This document shows, in pieces, positions 1-10,900 of a stretch of DNA of 64,000 nt (the first letter of the stretch is position 1; each line of letters opens with the position of its first letter). The DNA is taken from contig CM036617.1 of the NCBI GenBank assembly GCA_020746105.1, positions 167,098,912 through 167,162,911 on the forward strand. Direction: 5' to 3'. This DNA comes from Trogon surrucura. Taxonomy: Eukaryota > Chordata > Aves > Trogoniformes > Trogonidae. Below the pieces are notes generated by a model that searched no databases, was not told the DNA's origin, and saw only the letters and a program-made list of their open reading frames with translations. The position numbers were made by a program, and so were the translations under genes.

Positions 1-570
1 AACAGAATTACGACACACAAGACCCAGTTTAAGTATTTATTACAGTTCATTTTGCATCTTCCCCCAAACCACTTTTTTTTCACAGAGCTGAGAAATTCAT
101 TGATAAACTGCATTTTGCCTTGTCAGGTGGGGTATAAAAATTTTCTTGGTTTTCCGATTAAGAAAACAATACAGGACTATGGTTAACACTAGCTTGGATC
201 AGCGACGATTTTGTATAACCAAGTCATAAAATCCACAAAACAGAGATTTTACAGCCTCTAAGTAATAGCTTGGCTCCACCCTTTGTAATCAACCTTTTCT
301 ATGAGTTTTATTTAGGGAGTCCTAAGACTGCCCTTTAGCCTTCCCTTCAGCAGAATTAAGTTGTCAACGTCCCTCAGCATCTTATCGCAGGTCACGTGCG
401 TTAGGCTCCTATCATCTTGGCAGTACTCTGCTGGATTCTTACTAGTTTACTTGGAGCAGTTTGTTTATGAAGGAAATTATTTAACATTTATGCGTTGCCT
501 AACTGGAATATTCTACGGGCAAGTATACAGGCAGCAGAAGCAGGGACAGGTATCCTGGGTAAAGCATAGG
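1..570. other. Unassigned DNA at left edge
   Basis: I see no gene or recognised repeat. A TTTATT at 36-41 would be a reverse-strand AATAAA, so the tip could be the 3' end of a leftward transcript, but nothing else supports this. Confidence 0.3.
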
Positions 571-1262
571 GACACTGCCTGACTGCATAGGGATGGGCTA
601 AGGAAAGCCAAGGCACAGCTGGAGGTGAACTAGGCAAGGGGTGCAAGAATAACAAGAAAGGCATCTACAGGTGTGTCAGCCAGAAAAGGGAGGTCAAAGA
701 AAGCGCACCCCCACAACGAGCAAAACCGGCACAACTGGTAACAACACACAAGAAGTAGGCTGAGGTACTCAACAACTTTTCTACCTCAGTCTTCACTGGG
801 AACCTCTCTTCCCACACCTCTTGAGGGAATGGACCAAAACCCAGTGACCAGGGGAGCAAAGTTCCTCCCGCTGTAAGAGAAGATCAGGTTTGGGACCACC
901 TGAGGAACCTGAATATACTAAGTCTATGGGACCTGATGAGATGCATCCCTAAGACCTGAGGGTATTGGCTGATATAGTTGTCCAGCCAGTCTCCATGACA
1001 TCTGCGAAGTCACAGGAATCAGAGGAAGTCCCCGGCCACTGAAAAAGGGAAACATTACATCCATTCTTAAAAATAACAGGAAGGAGGACTCTGGGAACCA
1101 CCAACTTGTCAGCCTCACCTCTGTGCCTGGGGAAATCATGGAACAGTTGCTGCCAAAGGTTTTGCTAAGGCACATGGAGGACAGGGAGGTACTTCGAGAC
1201 AGCCAGCATGGTTATACCAAAGGCGAGCCCTGCCTGACCAATCCAGTGTTAACCGATAAAAT
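571..1262 (+). mobile_element. CR1 LINE fragment, internal ORF2 region, decayed
   Basis: The forward strand follows the part of CR1 ORF2 upstream of and into the reverse transcriptase. It has the 'ggctgaggtactcaacaac' block near 758, the 'tatgggacctgatgagatgc' block near 925 (the Gly-Pro-Asp-x-x-His-Pro region) and the 'gacagccagcatggttatac' block near 1197. The reading frame is broken by many small changes. The 3' half and the CR1 tail are missing, so this is an old fragment cut at both ends. Ends are approximate (plus or minus 30 bp). Confidence 0.85.
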
Positions 1263-1612
1263 GCGAACTTCAGGTGAGCTGTCAACGTCCTGCCACGGCA
1301 GTCTACCACCCAAATACAGTATCTTCCTATTCCTCCAGACACAAATGCATTTAACTCAGTAATTCTAGCCCTGAAGTTAGAAGCATATAAAAACCTTTAG
1401 CATTTCAGAAGTGTGCGTGCAGTCTTTGAAAGAACAACCCTTCTTTCTTCCTAAGAACTCAGAATGTAAAGCATATTTTTTCACACTACAAAAGCATGTA
1501 TCAGTCTGTCACATAAGAGAGTACCAATCATCACACTCACATTCCATGCATATAATCCCCTTCAACCAACACGCATGCTCTTACAGATGTCCACCTGTGG
1601 TAGACATCTGGT
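1263..1612. other. Unassigned DNA between CR1 and LTR
   Basis: I see nothing recognisable here. The right edge carries an extra copy of the LTR-end sequence TGGTTTAACCCC (from 1613), repeated at 1636. Confidence 0.3.
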
Positions 1613-2212
1613 TGGTTTAACCCCATCTAGCTGGCTGGTTTAACCCCAGCCAGCAATTAAATACCACGGAGCCGCTCACTCACTCTTCCCCTTTCCCAGT
1701 GGGATGAGGAGCAGAATTGGGAAAATAAAGTAAAACTTGTGGCTTGAGGTAAGAATAGTTTAATAACCAAACTAAACTACAACAACAACAGTAATAAAAT
1801 ATTATAATAGTAGTAACAAAAAGGAATATAATGAAAAGAAGGGAGAAATAAAACCCAAGGAAAGAACACAATACAATTGCTCACCACCCACTGACCGATG
1901 CCTGACCAGCAATCTGCAACCCCTAACCAATTCCTCCCAGTTTATATACTGAGTATCCCATTCTATGGTACGGAATATCCCCTGGGCTAGTTCAGGTCAG
2001 CCATCCCAGCCATGCTCCTGCCCAGCCTCTCGTGCACTTGCACATTAGTAAAACATAGGAAGCTGAAAAATACTGACTTCCTAGCAACAACTAAAACCAT
2101 CAATATATTACCAACACTCTTCTCATACCAATTCCCAGGCTGAATCCAAACCACAGTACTATTCTGGCTACTAAGGAGGAAAACTAGCACTATCTCAGCC
2201 AAAGCCAGGACA
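1613..2212 (-). mobile_element. Endogenous retrovirus LTR, solo, reverse strand
   Basis: The element of about 0.6 kb runs from TGTCCTGGCTTTGGCTG on the reverse strand (2212) to a GGGGTTAAACCA end at 1636 or 1613. Both ends match a common bird LTR type. On the reverse strand a TATATAAA box lies at 1941-1948 and an ATTAAA-type poly(A) signal lies further downstream, which fixes the orientation. No gag, pol or env sequence and no primer-binding site flanks it, so it appears to be a solo LTR. The terminal TGGTTTAACCCC is duplicated, which leaves the exact end uncertain. I found no clear target-site duplication. Confidence 0.75.
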
Positions 2213-4070
2213 GTATCGTGTAGAGACAATCTCGGGAAAAAACCAAACAAACCAAAAACCAAAAAACCAGAAAATTCCAGGCTTGGCTAATCTTGAACAA
2301 TTCCAAGAGCTCCTAACAGGTCACCAGCTAGTGAGAGTATTCTGTTAATTTAGTACAAGGATACAGGACCTATGCATCAAAATTTAAGACAGATAAGTAG
2401 TTTGATCCCCCCAGACTATAAAGCTTTCTTTTATAAGCATTATTCATAATTTAAAAGTTCTTCTATTGCAAAATTCACAATTCTACTCTTCCTTTGAACA
2501 AAAGATACACTAACAAATTAATAAAATCTTCACAACTCAAAATCAAATTCCTAAGTTCAGCACTTGAGTAACCATGAAATAAAACTTAAAATAAATATTT
2601 TCTGCTAATTTCCTTAATCATTTAGGCAGTCTTTCATAAAATAAAACACAATAAAAAGTGAAGGGCATTTCTTTTTGAAATTTGCCAAGAGCAGTCTTTA
2701 AAAAAATCAAACAGCAAAATACCTTTATATTGATGCATCCTTGCTTTTTTCTTAAAAAAAAAAAAATACTGAATGAATAAGCTTAAACTTCTCATATATT
2801 TCAGAAGTATGTTTACTTTCTATCTTAGGGTATTATCTAAAACCTCGCTTAAAAAAAAAAGCTCTAATACAGTTCTAAAGTTAACCTGTACACAAAAAAA
2901 ATGCTTCTCATAAAATTCCATTGTTAGATGGTTATCTGAATAACTCATGCATATTTTCAGCTCAGTCCCACAATCTTCTGCAACCAAAGAATATCCAAAA
3001 AAAGCTATCATAAGTGACAAAATTATAAGCATAGATGAGGTTAAAAGATGAACATCAAATGTTGGTGAACAGCTAAATATCATGTATCGCTGCAGACCAG
3101 CCTGAAAGTGTTTCCAGCCATACCCACAAGGGAGCACACTGCAGCCAAGTAACAGATCTCATGTGAGAGCCGAGTAAAATAAGAAACAAATAAATCGGTA
3201 ACCAGTCTAGACAGGCTTGGTCATACCCATGCAAGCCAATCAGCAGCCATCTGATAAAATACTGCCTTCCAGTCTTTCAAGGAGGCAAGGAGGTTGCCCT
3301 TCAGAAAGCAGCTCCAGAGCAGTTTACATGTATTCACCCTTGCACAAATAACACATTTTCAGTTAGTACTGTTCTATATGAATGTATGCCGATAGTCTTC
3401 CTTCATACTTAACAAGTAACAAAAAGCTTAGCTACACTTGTTATGCGCTTCCCTCATCTGCTACTCAGGTATTTTCATTTTTTACTCATCATGTGACCAA
3501 GTCACAAGAAGGAAACGGATGGCCCAGGCACCAATCCAACCGAGAGGCATCTTTTGTTTCAAAGGCAGGCAGTTGTACAAAACAGCACAAAATGATTCCT
3601 GCACGTAGAGGTAGGTTTGTAGGTGTTAAATGCTTTAAGTAGGCTGGTAGGGTTTAGCTTGCTTTTTTATTATTTTTTTTAACACAATCATCAAATTTGA
3701 AACACTAACACACACAAATGTATTTGTTTAGATATAATTTACTTTTCATTTTAAGCTTGAAAGACATATACTTCAGCATGAGATACACACACCCACCATT
3801 AGGCACCTCCCTCCAATAAATATTTGGAGCTTTCTGTCTCATGACCAACTGTGTGCTAAATGGCAAAACCAAAATGTGCCAGTGAAGCTAGGAATAGGTG
3901 AAGGACATCTCTTTCAGCCAATTAAAAAGCTTCCCCTTTTATTTCCTCATTTTTTTTTCTTTTAATGACTACTCTGTAGAGGATCACAGCTCTAAAACAA
4001 CAAAGGCAGGCATTAGCTTAACTGCTCCGGATTAGCCTATAATAGCGTGCTCCTATGAGCAGCCTAAGCA
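2213..4070. other. AT-rich DNA without recognised features
   Basis: There are A-rich runs (2754-2766 and others) and no exon with good splice sites. Nothing matches CR1 or an LTR. Confidence 0.35.
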
Positions 4071-4132
4071 GCTGCTTGAAACGTCAGCCAATCAGCAAGT
4101 AGCTGCTCAAAACGTCAGCCAATCAGCAAGCA
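4071..4132. repeat. 31-bp tandem repeat carrying CCAAT boxes (two copies)
   Basis: Two units (4071-4101 and 4102-4132) share ACGTCAGCCAATCAGCAAG, and GCTGC at 4133 begins a partial third. Each unit has a CRE-like CGTCA directly followed by CCAATCAG, the NF-Y core. The same CAGCCAATCAG string occurs at the CpG island at 5280, about 1.2 kb away. This could be an upstream promoter element, but function is inferred only. Confidence 0.8.
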
Positions 4133-5099
4133 GCTGCCCCAATCCTGCCTGGTAACAGCCCACAGACAAAGAGAAGGTCCTGGAAACACGAGCAGGAGGG
4201 GGAAGGGGGGGAGAGGAAGGGAGAAAAGCTGGAATTTAAACAATAGTGCACAATGGGGTTTGCATAATATCGCCGGTCTAGAACAGCGCTGGCACTGGGT
4301 TCCTGGAGCACACACGGTACTAGCCAAAAGCGCCACAGCCGTAAAACATCTGCCAAAGCACAAGAACGACATGGAGAATGGAAAGCCTTTGACCATGAAA
4401 ATCGGTGCCTGAATATGCAAGCCTACTTAAAAGGTAGCGCAGCCAAATCAAGGGAAGGGAGGCACCATATGGTCACGTGTATTTTGTTCTAGATGGAGAG
4501 TCCCAGAGAATGAAAGTGGTGAACAGGACCTACCTTTTAAATAGCAGCTCATAAAAAGTAGTTCTCAGTTAAAATCCTCTATAGCAACGGTGATGTAAAT
4601 CGCCAGAAAGTTAAAAACTCTTTTCAAAGAACAAAAAAAATAACCACTTGTGATCTATTACAGAACATGTGCTGAAAGAACATGCCAGCAGTTTGTTTTT
4701 CTAGCACAAATGCAAGTCTTCTTGTCCGACTGAATGCAAAATACAGACCACCAGCCTCCTGAGACCCACATACAACTCTATGCCTTTATTTTAAAATGCA
4801 ATAAACAGAGGGCATATGATAACTGCAAAAAAAAATTTCTGCTAGTGCACCACCACACATGACTTGAGTTTTCCTCCCGATTAGGCTAAAATTACGTGTC
4901 GGCTCAACAAAGGGCCAGAACGTGCCATTTTCTAAGAAAAAAAATTACGTCACCATATCCTGTCCTATTTCACCGAGCGCACAAAGAACAAAGCGAGGTC
5001 GGCTGTAAAAGCAAACAAACAAACAAAAAAACCAACCAACAAAAGAAGCAGCTTATTTCCTCCTCCCCTCCCACTCTGTGTTTCATATCCTGCACTGAA
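4133..5099. other. DNA upstream of CpG island
   Basis: I see no gene. A reverse-strand 5' splice-site-like AAAAG|GTAGGT lies at 4533-4542, without an open frame behind it. An A/C-rich simple stretch covers 5010-5045. Confidence 0.3.
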
Positions 5100-5430
5100 A
5101 TTCCCGGTGTGAGGAACCTGCGGCACCCTCCCCCGCGGCAGAGCCCTGCAGTTTCGGGAGCGCACCCGAGGGGGAGCCCGCCCGGGGGACGCGCCGGCCC
5201 CGCCGCCGCCGCCGCCCTCGCCTCGGCGCCACCGGACCCGACACCCGCCTCCCATTGGCTGGAAGGAGCTGCCGCACGGCAGCCAATCAGGCTGCAGCTC
5301 CATAAGTTCTACCCAGCAACAACCACTCCCCCGCCCCCTCGAGGCCGTCGGCAAGAAGTCGGCCGGGGCAGAAACGCAGACGCGGGGGCCGGGGGCAGAG
5401 GCGAGCGGGGTTTGCGTTAAACAGCGAGGT
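5100..5430. promoter_or_regulatory. CpG island promoter with paired CCAAT boxes
   Basis: This is a CpG-dense block with a (GCC)n run near 5201-5217. An inverted pair of CCAAT boxes is present: ATTGGCTGG at 5254 and AGCCAATCAGG at 5281. The pair and the lack of a TATA box suit a housekeeping or bidirectional promoter. Transcription direction is not certain. A candidate plus-strand exon at 6284 would suit rightward transcription. Confidence 0.65.
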
Positions 5431-6283
5431 TTTCCAAAGAGCTGGTAAACGGACTAAGGAAAAGTCACGGGTTTCCAGTTCGAGACCTGGAGTTGCACAG
5501 AAGCGCTAATAACCCATGAGTGCAGCGCACAGAGGCTGTGCGGCCGCCACGGAGCTTTGGGAACACGCAGAATCATTTTTAGGCTATTTTAAGACAACTG
5601 GAGTTCTGTGACGTGAACTGTCGAATCATAAAAAACTGTTGAGAGCCAATCTGGACTTCCCGTATGGCAGCGAGTAACCTTTCCTTTCTTTATATAGTGT
5701 GTGGTGCCCGTGCTTTTCTAGTGCCCCAACAGAAGCATCAAGATCCGTGCGTGTGGTGGGTGTTTTTGACACAGGCGAGATATGACGCATGCTCTGAAAG
5801 CGAAAGTCACTCCCCACTACACTTGCGAACTGCCTTCTGAAGAACCAGTTCAGTGAAGCATGAAGTCCACATGTTTATCAAAAGAAAAACACCTAAACGT
5901 GTAAAGGCGTGGTAAACCACAGTAAACGCACAGCGCGACTTCAAGCAGGTTGCATGGTCTTGTGCACTGCGCCCCATGGACAACTTCATGCACAAACCTG
6001 AAGTATGCTCTCATCACTTTGGCATCGCGGTGTGTTGCCGTAAGGTGCTTTCAGCAACAAGGGCATTAAGCAGTTGTCCCGTGTCTCCTCTACCTGGTAC
6101 AGGATGGTACTGCCTTTGACTTTGGCTCATTAACCTGTTTCTTACACTAAATTAGTAACTTTAGAGTTCTTTTCCCATGAGGCTGCCATGCCCTGTGGGA
6201 AAAATGGATTCCTCATGGGAGAAAAAGGACTGTCAGGTCTACTTACACAACTTAAGATATTTCATCTGCTGATGGTTTTGCAG
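5431..6283. other. DNA between CpG island and candidate exon
   Basis: I see no repeat or coding region. If the exon at 6284 is real, this is intron 1. Confidence 0.25.
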
Positions 6284-6371
6284 AATTGTCCTTACGTGGT
6301 TCATCAGCTTATGTCTTGATAACTACCACATATAAAATGCACACATTTGAAGATGGAAGAATGGAAAACAG
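6284..6371 (+). CDS. Candidate internal coding exon (unidentified)
   Basis: An 88-nt segment follows a good 3' splice site (TTTTGCAG at 6276-6283) and ends in a near-consensus 5' splice site AACAG|GTAAGAAT. One frame is open throughout, with two leading and two trailing bases, and reads protein-like residues such as TYKMHTFEDGRMEN near its end. The other two frames contain stops. It lies 0.85 kb downstream of a CpG island on the strand that would make it exon 2. I do not recognise the protein. An open frame of 28 codons is quite likely by chance, so this rests mainly on the splice signals. Confidence 0.25.
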
Positions 6372-7535
6372 GTAAGAATCTTTACATAATGTGGAATGTG
6401 TGCATTTTAAGATACACCTGTGGAAGTTTTTTGTTATACACAATAATGTTATCCTGCAGTTCCACCTTTGGCACAGGTTTAACAGTTACCGTTACCCTTA
6501 ATTACGAGGACTGAATAATTCCATAGAAATGGACACTCTAACTGCCAGACTGCATCTACAATTAAAAACATATCCAACTTCTTTTGATATTTCAGATTGA
6601 AAACCTGAATGACCCAAGTTGTTCATGTACACACAAAACCAAGAACTATGAAAAACTGTGGGGAAATTTTTTTTAAAAAAAAATCAATGTGTTCTGTTCA
6701 TGTTTAGTCTTTCCTATGCATTATAAAATACAGTACTTGTCCTTTTATAAGTGAAATTTCAAGTGAAAATTCAACATGCTACAGCTGCAAGAAGGTATCA
6801 CTAACATATGCAGAACTGCATACTTTTAAAGCAGATCTCTTTACAAGTCTTCCGTTAGACAAAATGCAGAACTACACTACTCTAATGTAAAAATCGATAT
6901 ATTTACCCTCAACATTCTGTAAAGTATTTTAAAACTGGTTCACACACTACATATGTTAACTAACATACTTGTAACTTGGTGACATTGAACTTCAGAAGTC
7001 AGCTGTTTGGTGGCTTCTCAAATGCCAGAAGAAAAACAGAAGTGGAAATAAAACTTGCAGCAAAAATGGTGATGCTGCACGAAGAAGTTATAAAGTTTGT
7101 CATGCATACAAGGAGCTTTTAGAAGTTTTTTTCCCCCCACAATATTACATTTTCTCAGTAACAAGCAACAATTTAAAATCTAACTAAAATAGCAGTCAAT
7201 TAGTTGGCTGCGGGAACGTGCTGTTTTGTAAGGGACTATCAATATTTCCTGCAGGGAAGCCATCCTTTCTGAGGAGGGGCCGTGCACCTACTGCCTGCTT
7301 GCTCGTTCCTCACTCGGACCAGACCTGCCACAAGCAGAAGCTCAACTCCCACCACCCATCACCTCCAACTGGAGGGCGCTGAGCTTCAGTACGTGAAGGA
7401 ACCAGCCGCTTCACAATTTCATCTGACTGAAACCTGGTAGGGACGTTTTCCTAGTCTTTAGATTTTGGGGTGGGGAAGGCTGTTTGTCACTTTTCCACAT
7501 GAAATAATGACTTTTCTTTCTGGAGTGTCAGAGGG
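6372..7535. other. AT-rich DNA between two CpG islands
   Basis: No exon or repeat is recognised. Confidence 0.25.
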
Positions 7536-7960
7536 AGGCCAGGAGAGAGCCCCCGCGGCCAGGATTCCCCCTTCCCCAGCTCCCACCGGGCCACGAGAGC
7601 CGAACTCGCCCCGCCGGCTGGCCGGGCACCGCGGGAGATCCATGTACAGGCTCGCAATTGGCTGCGGGCAGAGTCGCTCTGCACGAACCAATCCGCGGCG
7701 CCGAGGCGGAGCCATGGCAGGAGGCTCGTGCGAATCTGCCCGGCAACCACCTAAAAATAGAACGGGCGTTCTCGGTGCGTCACCGAGACGGGTGGCGACA
7801 GAGCGCCGCCCCGACGGTGACGCAGCGCACGGGTGAGAACACGCCACGCCGGGCTCCCTCCTCCTCAGCCTCCCGCGACGCTGTCGCTGCCGAGAAGGCT
7901 CCGGGCACTCAGCGAACACGAGCAGCGAAGGTCTGCAAGTTCTGTACCTGGAGCAAGGCG
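7536..7960. promoter_or_regulatory. CpG island promoter, possibly bidirectional
   Basis: This block is CpG dense. It holds an inverted CCAAT pair (ATTGGCTG at 7657; ACCAATC at 7687), a MEF2/TATA-like CTAAAAATAG at 7751-7760 and CRE-like TGACGCA at 7818. It offers a 5' splice site on each strand: forward ACGG|GTGAGAAC with the exon ending at 7832, and reverse TCCAG|GTACAG with the exon ending at 7948. The open frames inside are side effects of GC richness. Direction is unresolved. Confidence 0.6.
7771..7787. repeat. Inverted repeat CTCGGTG-CGT-CACCGAG
   Basis: A perfect 7-bp inverted repeat with a 3-bp spacer lies inside the CpG island. The TGACGCA-type core (reverse strand) is at its centre and recurs at 7818. 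It is most simply a bZIP/CREB-family site. Confidence 0.6.
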
Positions 7961-10900
7961 CTGCGGTGCGCTCAACTCGCCCACGTGATTGTGTGCTTTG
8001 CTGTCTGATGGGCTTTTTTTTTTTTTTTTGTTGGTTATTGTTTGTTTTGTAGGTAGGAAAAAAAAAAAGTTTCTGAAGTCGCTCTCATACCAAAATATAA
8101 ACTACTGTAATCTGCAAATCTGCACATATTCCTTCTCACCTCTCATTTCTAAGCAAGCAGGAACAGAAACCATCTTTCTTGTTCAACACCCCGTGGCAGT
8201 CTGATGACACGAGAACTGAGTCATCATCATCCACCACATCCACAGCAGAATGACATTAAATCCTCATTAAACGTGGACTCTTGTACCTTAAGTTACAGAC
8301 TGCTTTTTGGCTCCCGAGTTACCCCTTGGTAAGTCACACCTCACCGGAGGCAAACCCATGCAATTTATGCGCTGGGACCAAGAGCGCTGTGGGGATGTGG
8401 AAGGGCAGGCAGGCTGAACCAACAAAAGAAAAGAGGTAAGGCACCTTAGGAACAAGAATTAAATACAAAGTGGAGTAAAGTAAAGCATACAATTTCAAAA
8501 TTATTATGTAAATACACGTTCTATTATGAATAATTTCAGCAGTGATCAACACATACAGCATTTTACCATTTCAACATACAAAGCTGGTATTATCTACAAC
8601 GCAAGTTTGATTTTCAGTACTAGTGAAATGATGGCATGAACTCTTCCGACCGCAGCGGAAGCAAGTAAAGAGGTTTCCGTGCTGTTCTATCCACCGCATC
8701 TGCCCCCTGGGTTTCTGTTTAAAGGCAGGTGAATGCAAACATAGTGAGCTGGATGAGACCAGCACCCAAATATACACACGACACATACAGCTGCCTAATC
8801 CAGGTCTTCAGCAGCCTGGAAAGCACCATCTGATAGGTAAGCTGTACATAAGCACCTATGCTATGCAGAAGTGTATTTTCTTTCAATTAAATAAGGAGAG
8901 AAGGAAGAAAAGTGGCCAATGCAGATGGTCACAAAGTGACCAATGACTAGGGCTGTTAGCTTTTAAATGACTCAACAAAACAGGATCACAAAAATGAATG
9001 AGAAAGCCCAATACGAAAGTTAAAGTGAAGGAAGACTAAAATCTGAATATAGGAGATCTTCCAAATAACAGTAGAACAAAACAAAACCAAAACAGCAAAA
9101 AGAGTTTCTCATGAAAGCTACTATTTCCTTAAACTTGATTATCCATACCTACTGTTAGAACTGTTTGTCACAGGCATCCTTTAAGGAAAGGTGACTTACT
9201 CCATAAATGTCAGGTAGCTACTGCTAATAAATTTTACTAGCAACTCTGCCCCCCTGCCCACACAACAGTTACTCATTAATCAGAGGTTAAATGTTTCCCA
9301 ACAGAAACTAATGTTGGGGAAGGATGGGAACTGAAAACCAAACTTATCAACCTAATTTTCTATTCATTGCTAGATACAAGAGTAAAAAAAAAGTAATAAA
9401 AACAATCAAAAAGCATGTTTTCAGTGTTGGTAATCCACTGTACAAATATGCTAAGAACCCTAGATAATGCAGGTAATTCACATTTTTACAGCAATAAGCA
9501 GTCTCTCTCTAATAAATTTCTACAGGAATCAATTTCTTATTATACCAAGCATACAACAGAGTAAGATTTCTTTATCCTCATAAAAGTGTACAGTGGCAGA
9601 TTAAATTCTCTTGGGTCAATGGGCAGGCAATTATTTTTCTGTATTTGCTGCTAGGTGAAGATTTGTCATATGTCTCAAACTTGTGAAGACTTAGAAAAAA
9701 AATTACCCAAGGTGTTACCCAAATTGCACTTTAAAATTTCATAATCAAACATGTAAGCAACCATAGCATAGATGATTCTTGAACTTAACCACGCTTAGAA
9801 CAACCTCTGCAGACACAAACTGTAAAACTTAAATTTAATCAACAATAATTTTATAATTAAATAAGAATATGATTTCTGAGGTGCCAACTTACGTCTAACA
9901 CTAATATGCTCATGTCAACTTGGTTATATACTCTGAGAAACAAAGAACGTTATTGGTACAACTACAGCACTGAGCTAGATCAAGAACCTTAACCTCCAAA
10001 TATAGATTTAGTAGGATCGGTGCTTTGTTAAACTCATCTCCTTGCACTGGCTGACAAAACAATTGCAGGAACATCAGGGTTGCTGGCACCAAAACATGCA
10101 ATGCAACAGCTTTGGGTTTTCCCAGTGTGAATGTATGAGTCAAGGACTTGCTGTAACAGGCAGAGGTTGACAGAGCACTCCAAGTGTCCCATAAAGGCAA
10201 CTTCGTCAGATTATTCAGGTTTTTTAGGGAGAGGGCAAAGAGGCTGTTCCCAAAATGAAATATGTTTTGGTATTTTCAAGTGTATGTCATGTTTATTTTT
10301 AAAAGCTCAGAACTACTACTCTCACATACAAGCAATAGTTGCAATAATATTCATTAAATACATAATAATATATAGTTATTTCTTGAAAGCTTCAGAAACA
10401 AAGTACTGTAAAGAAGCAGATTAAAAACATAATTTAACTCCTGGTTTTAGACTGTAGTAGATTATACTGTGGTAGAAGGACCCTGAAACGCACACTGCTT
10501 TTGGATAGAGAGCACTAAGAAGAAAGGGAGACAAAACTTTCCCCCTGCTCTATGGACAATACCAAGCTCCTAAGGTGAAATTTTCTTTAAATATTTCCAG
10601 GCTTATGTACTCAATTACTGATTACGAGTGTTGATTATACGTGGTTTTATAAACTTGATATGAAAATACAGAAACTCATACTGTTCCATCCCATCAAAAA
10701 CACTTCAGTGAACATCCTGCAGTATATGCAAACGTTTTATTCTCTATTAAAAAAAATAATTGTGGAGGCTCATATACACATACTAAGCTTTTTGCCAACT
10801 GACCTGACAGTAATCAATGTTATTACTAAACATTACTTTGGTGCTTTAAATTGGATGACAAACTTTATTCCATAACATTCTTAAATTTTCCTGGTCACAT

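Noticed and set aside
4896-5420. Long open frames on both strands across the CpG island
   Set aside because: Stop codons are rare in GC-rich DNA. The products are low-complexity Ala/Pro/Arg/Gly strings with no domain.
5455-5500. AGTTCGAGACC resembling a tRNA B box
   Set aside because: No A box at the right distance and no cloverleaf can be drawn.
7458-7919. 153-codon reverse-strand open frame in the second CpG island
   Set aside because: It has the same composition bias, it overlaps other open frames on both strands, and it runs through CCAAT and CRE motifs.
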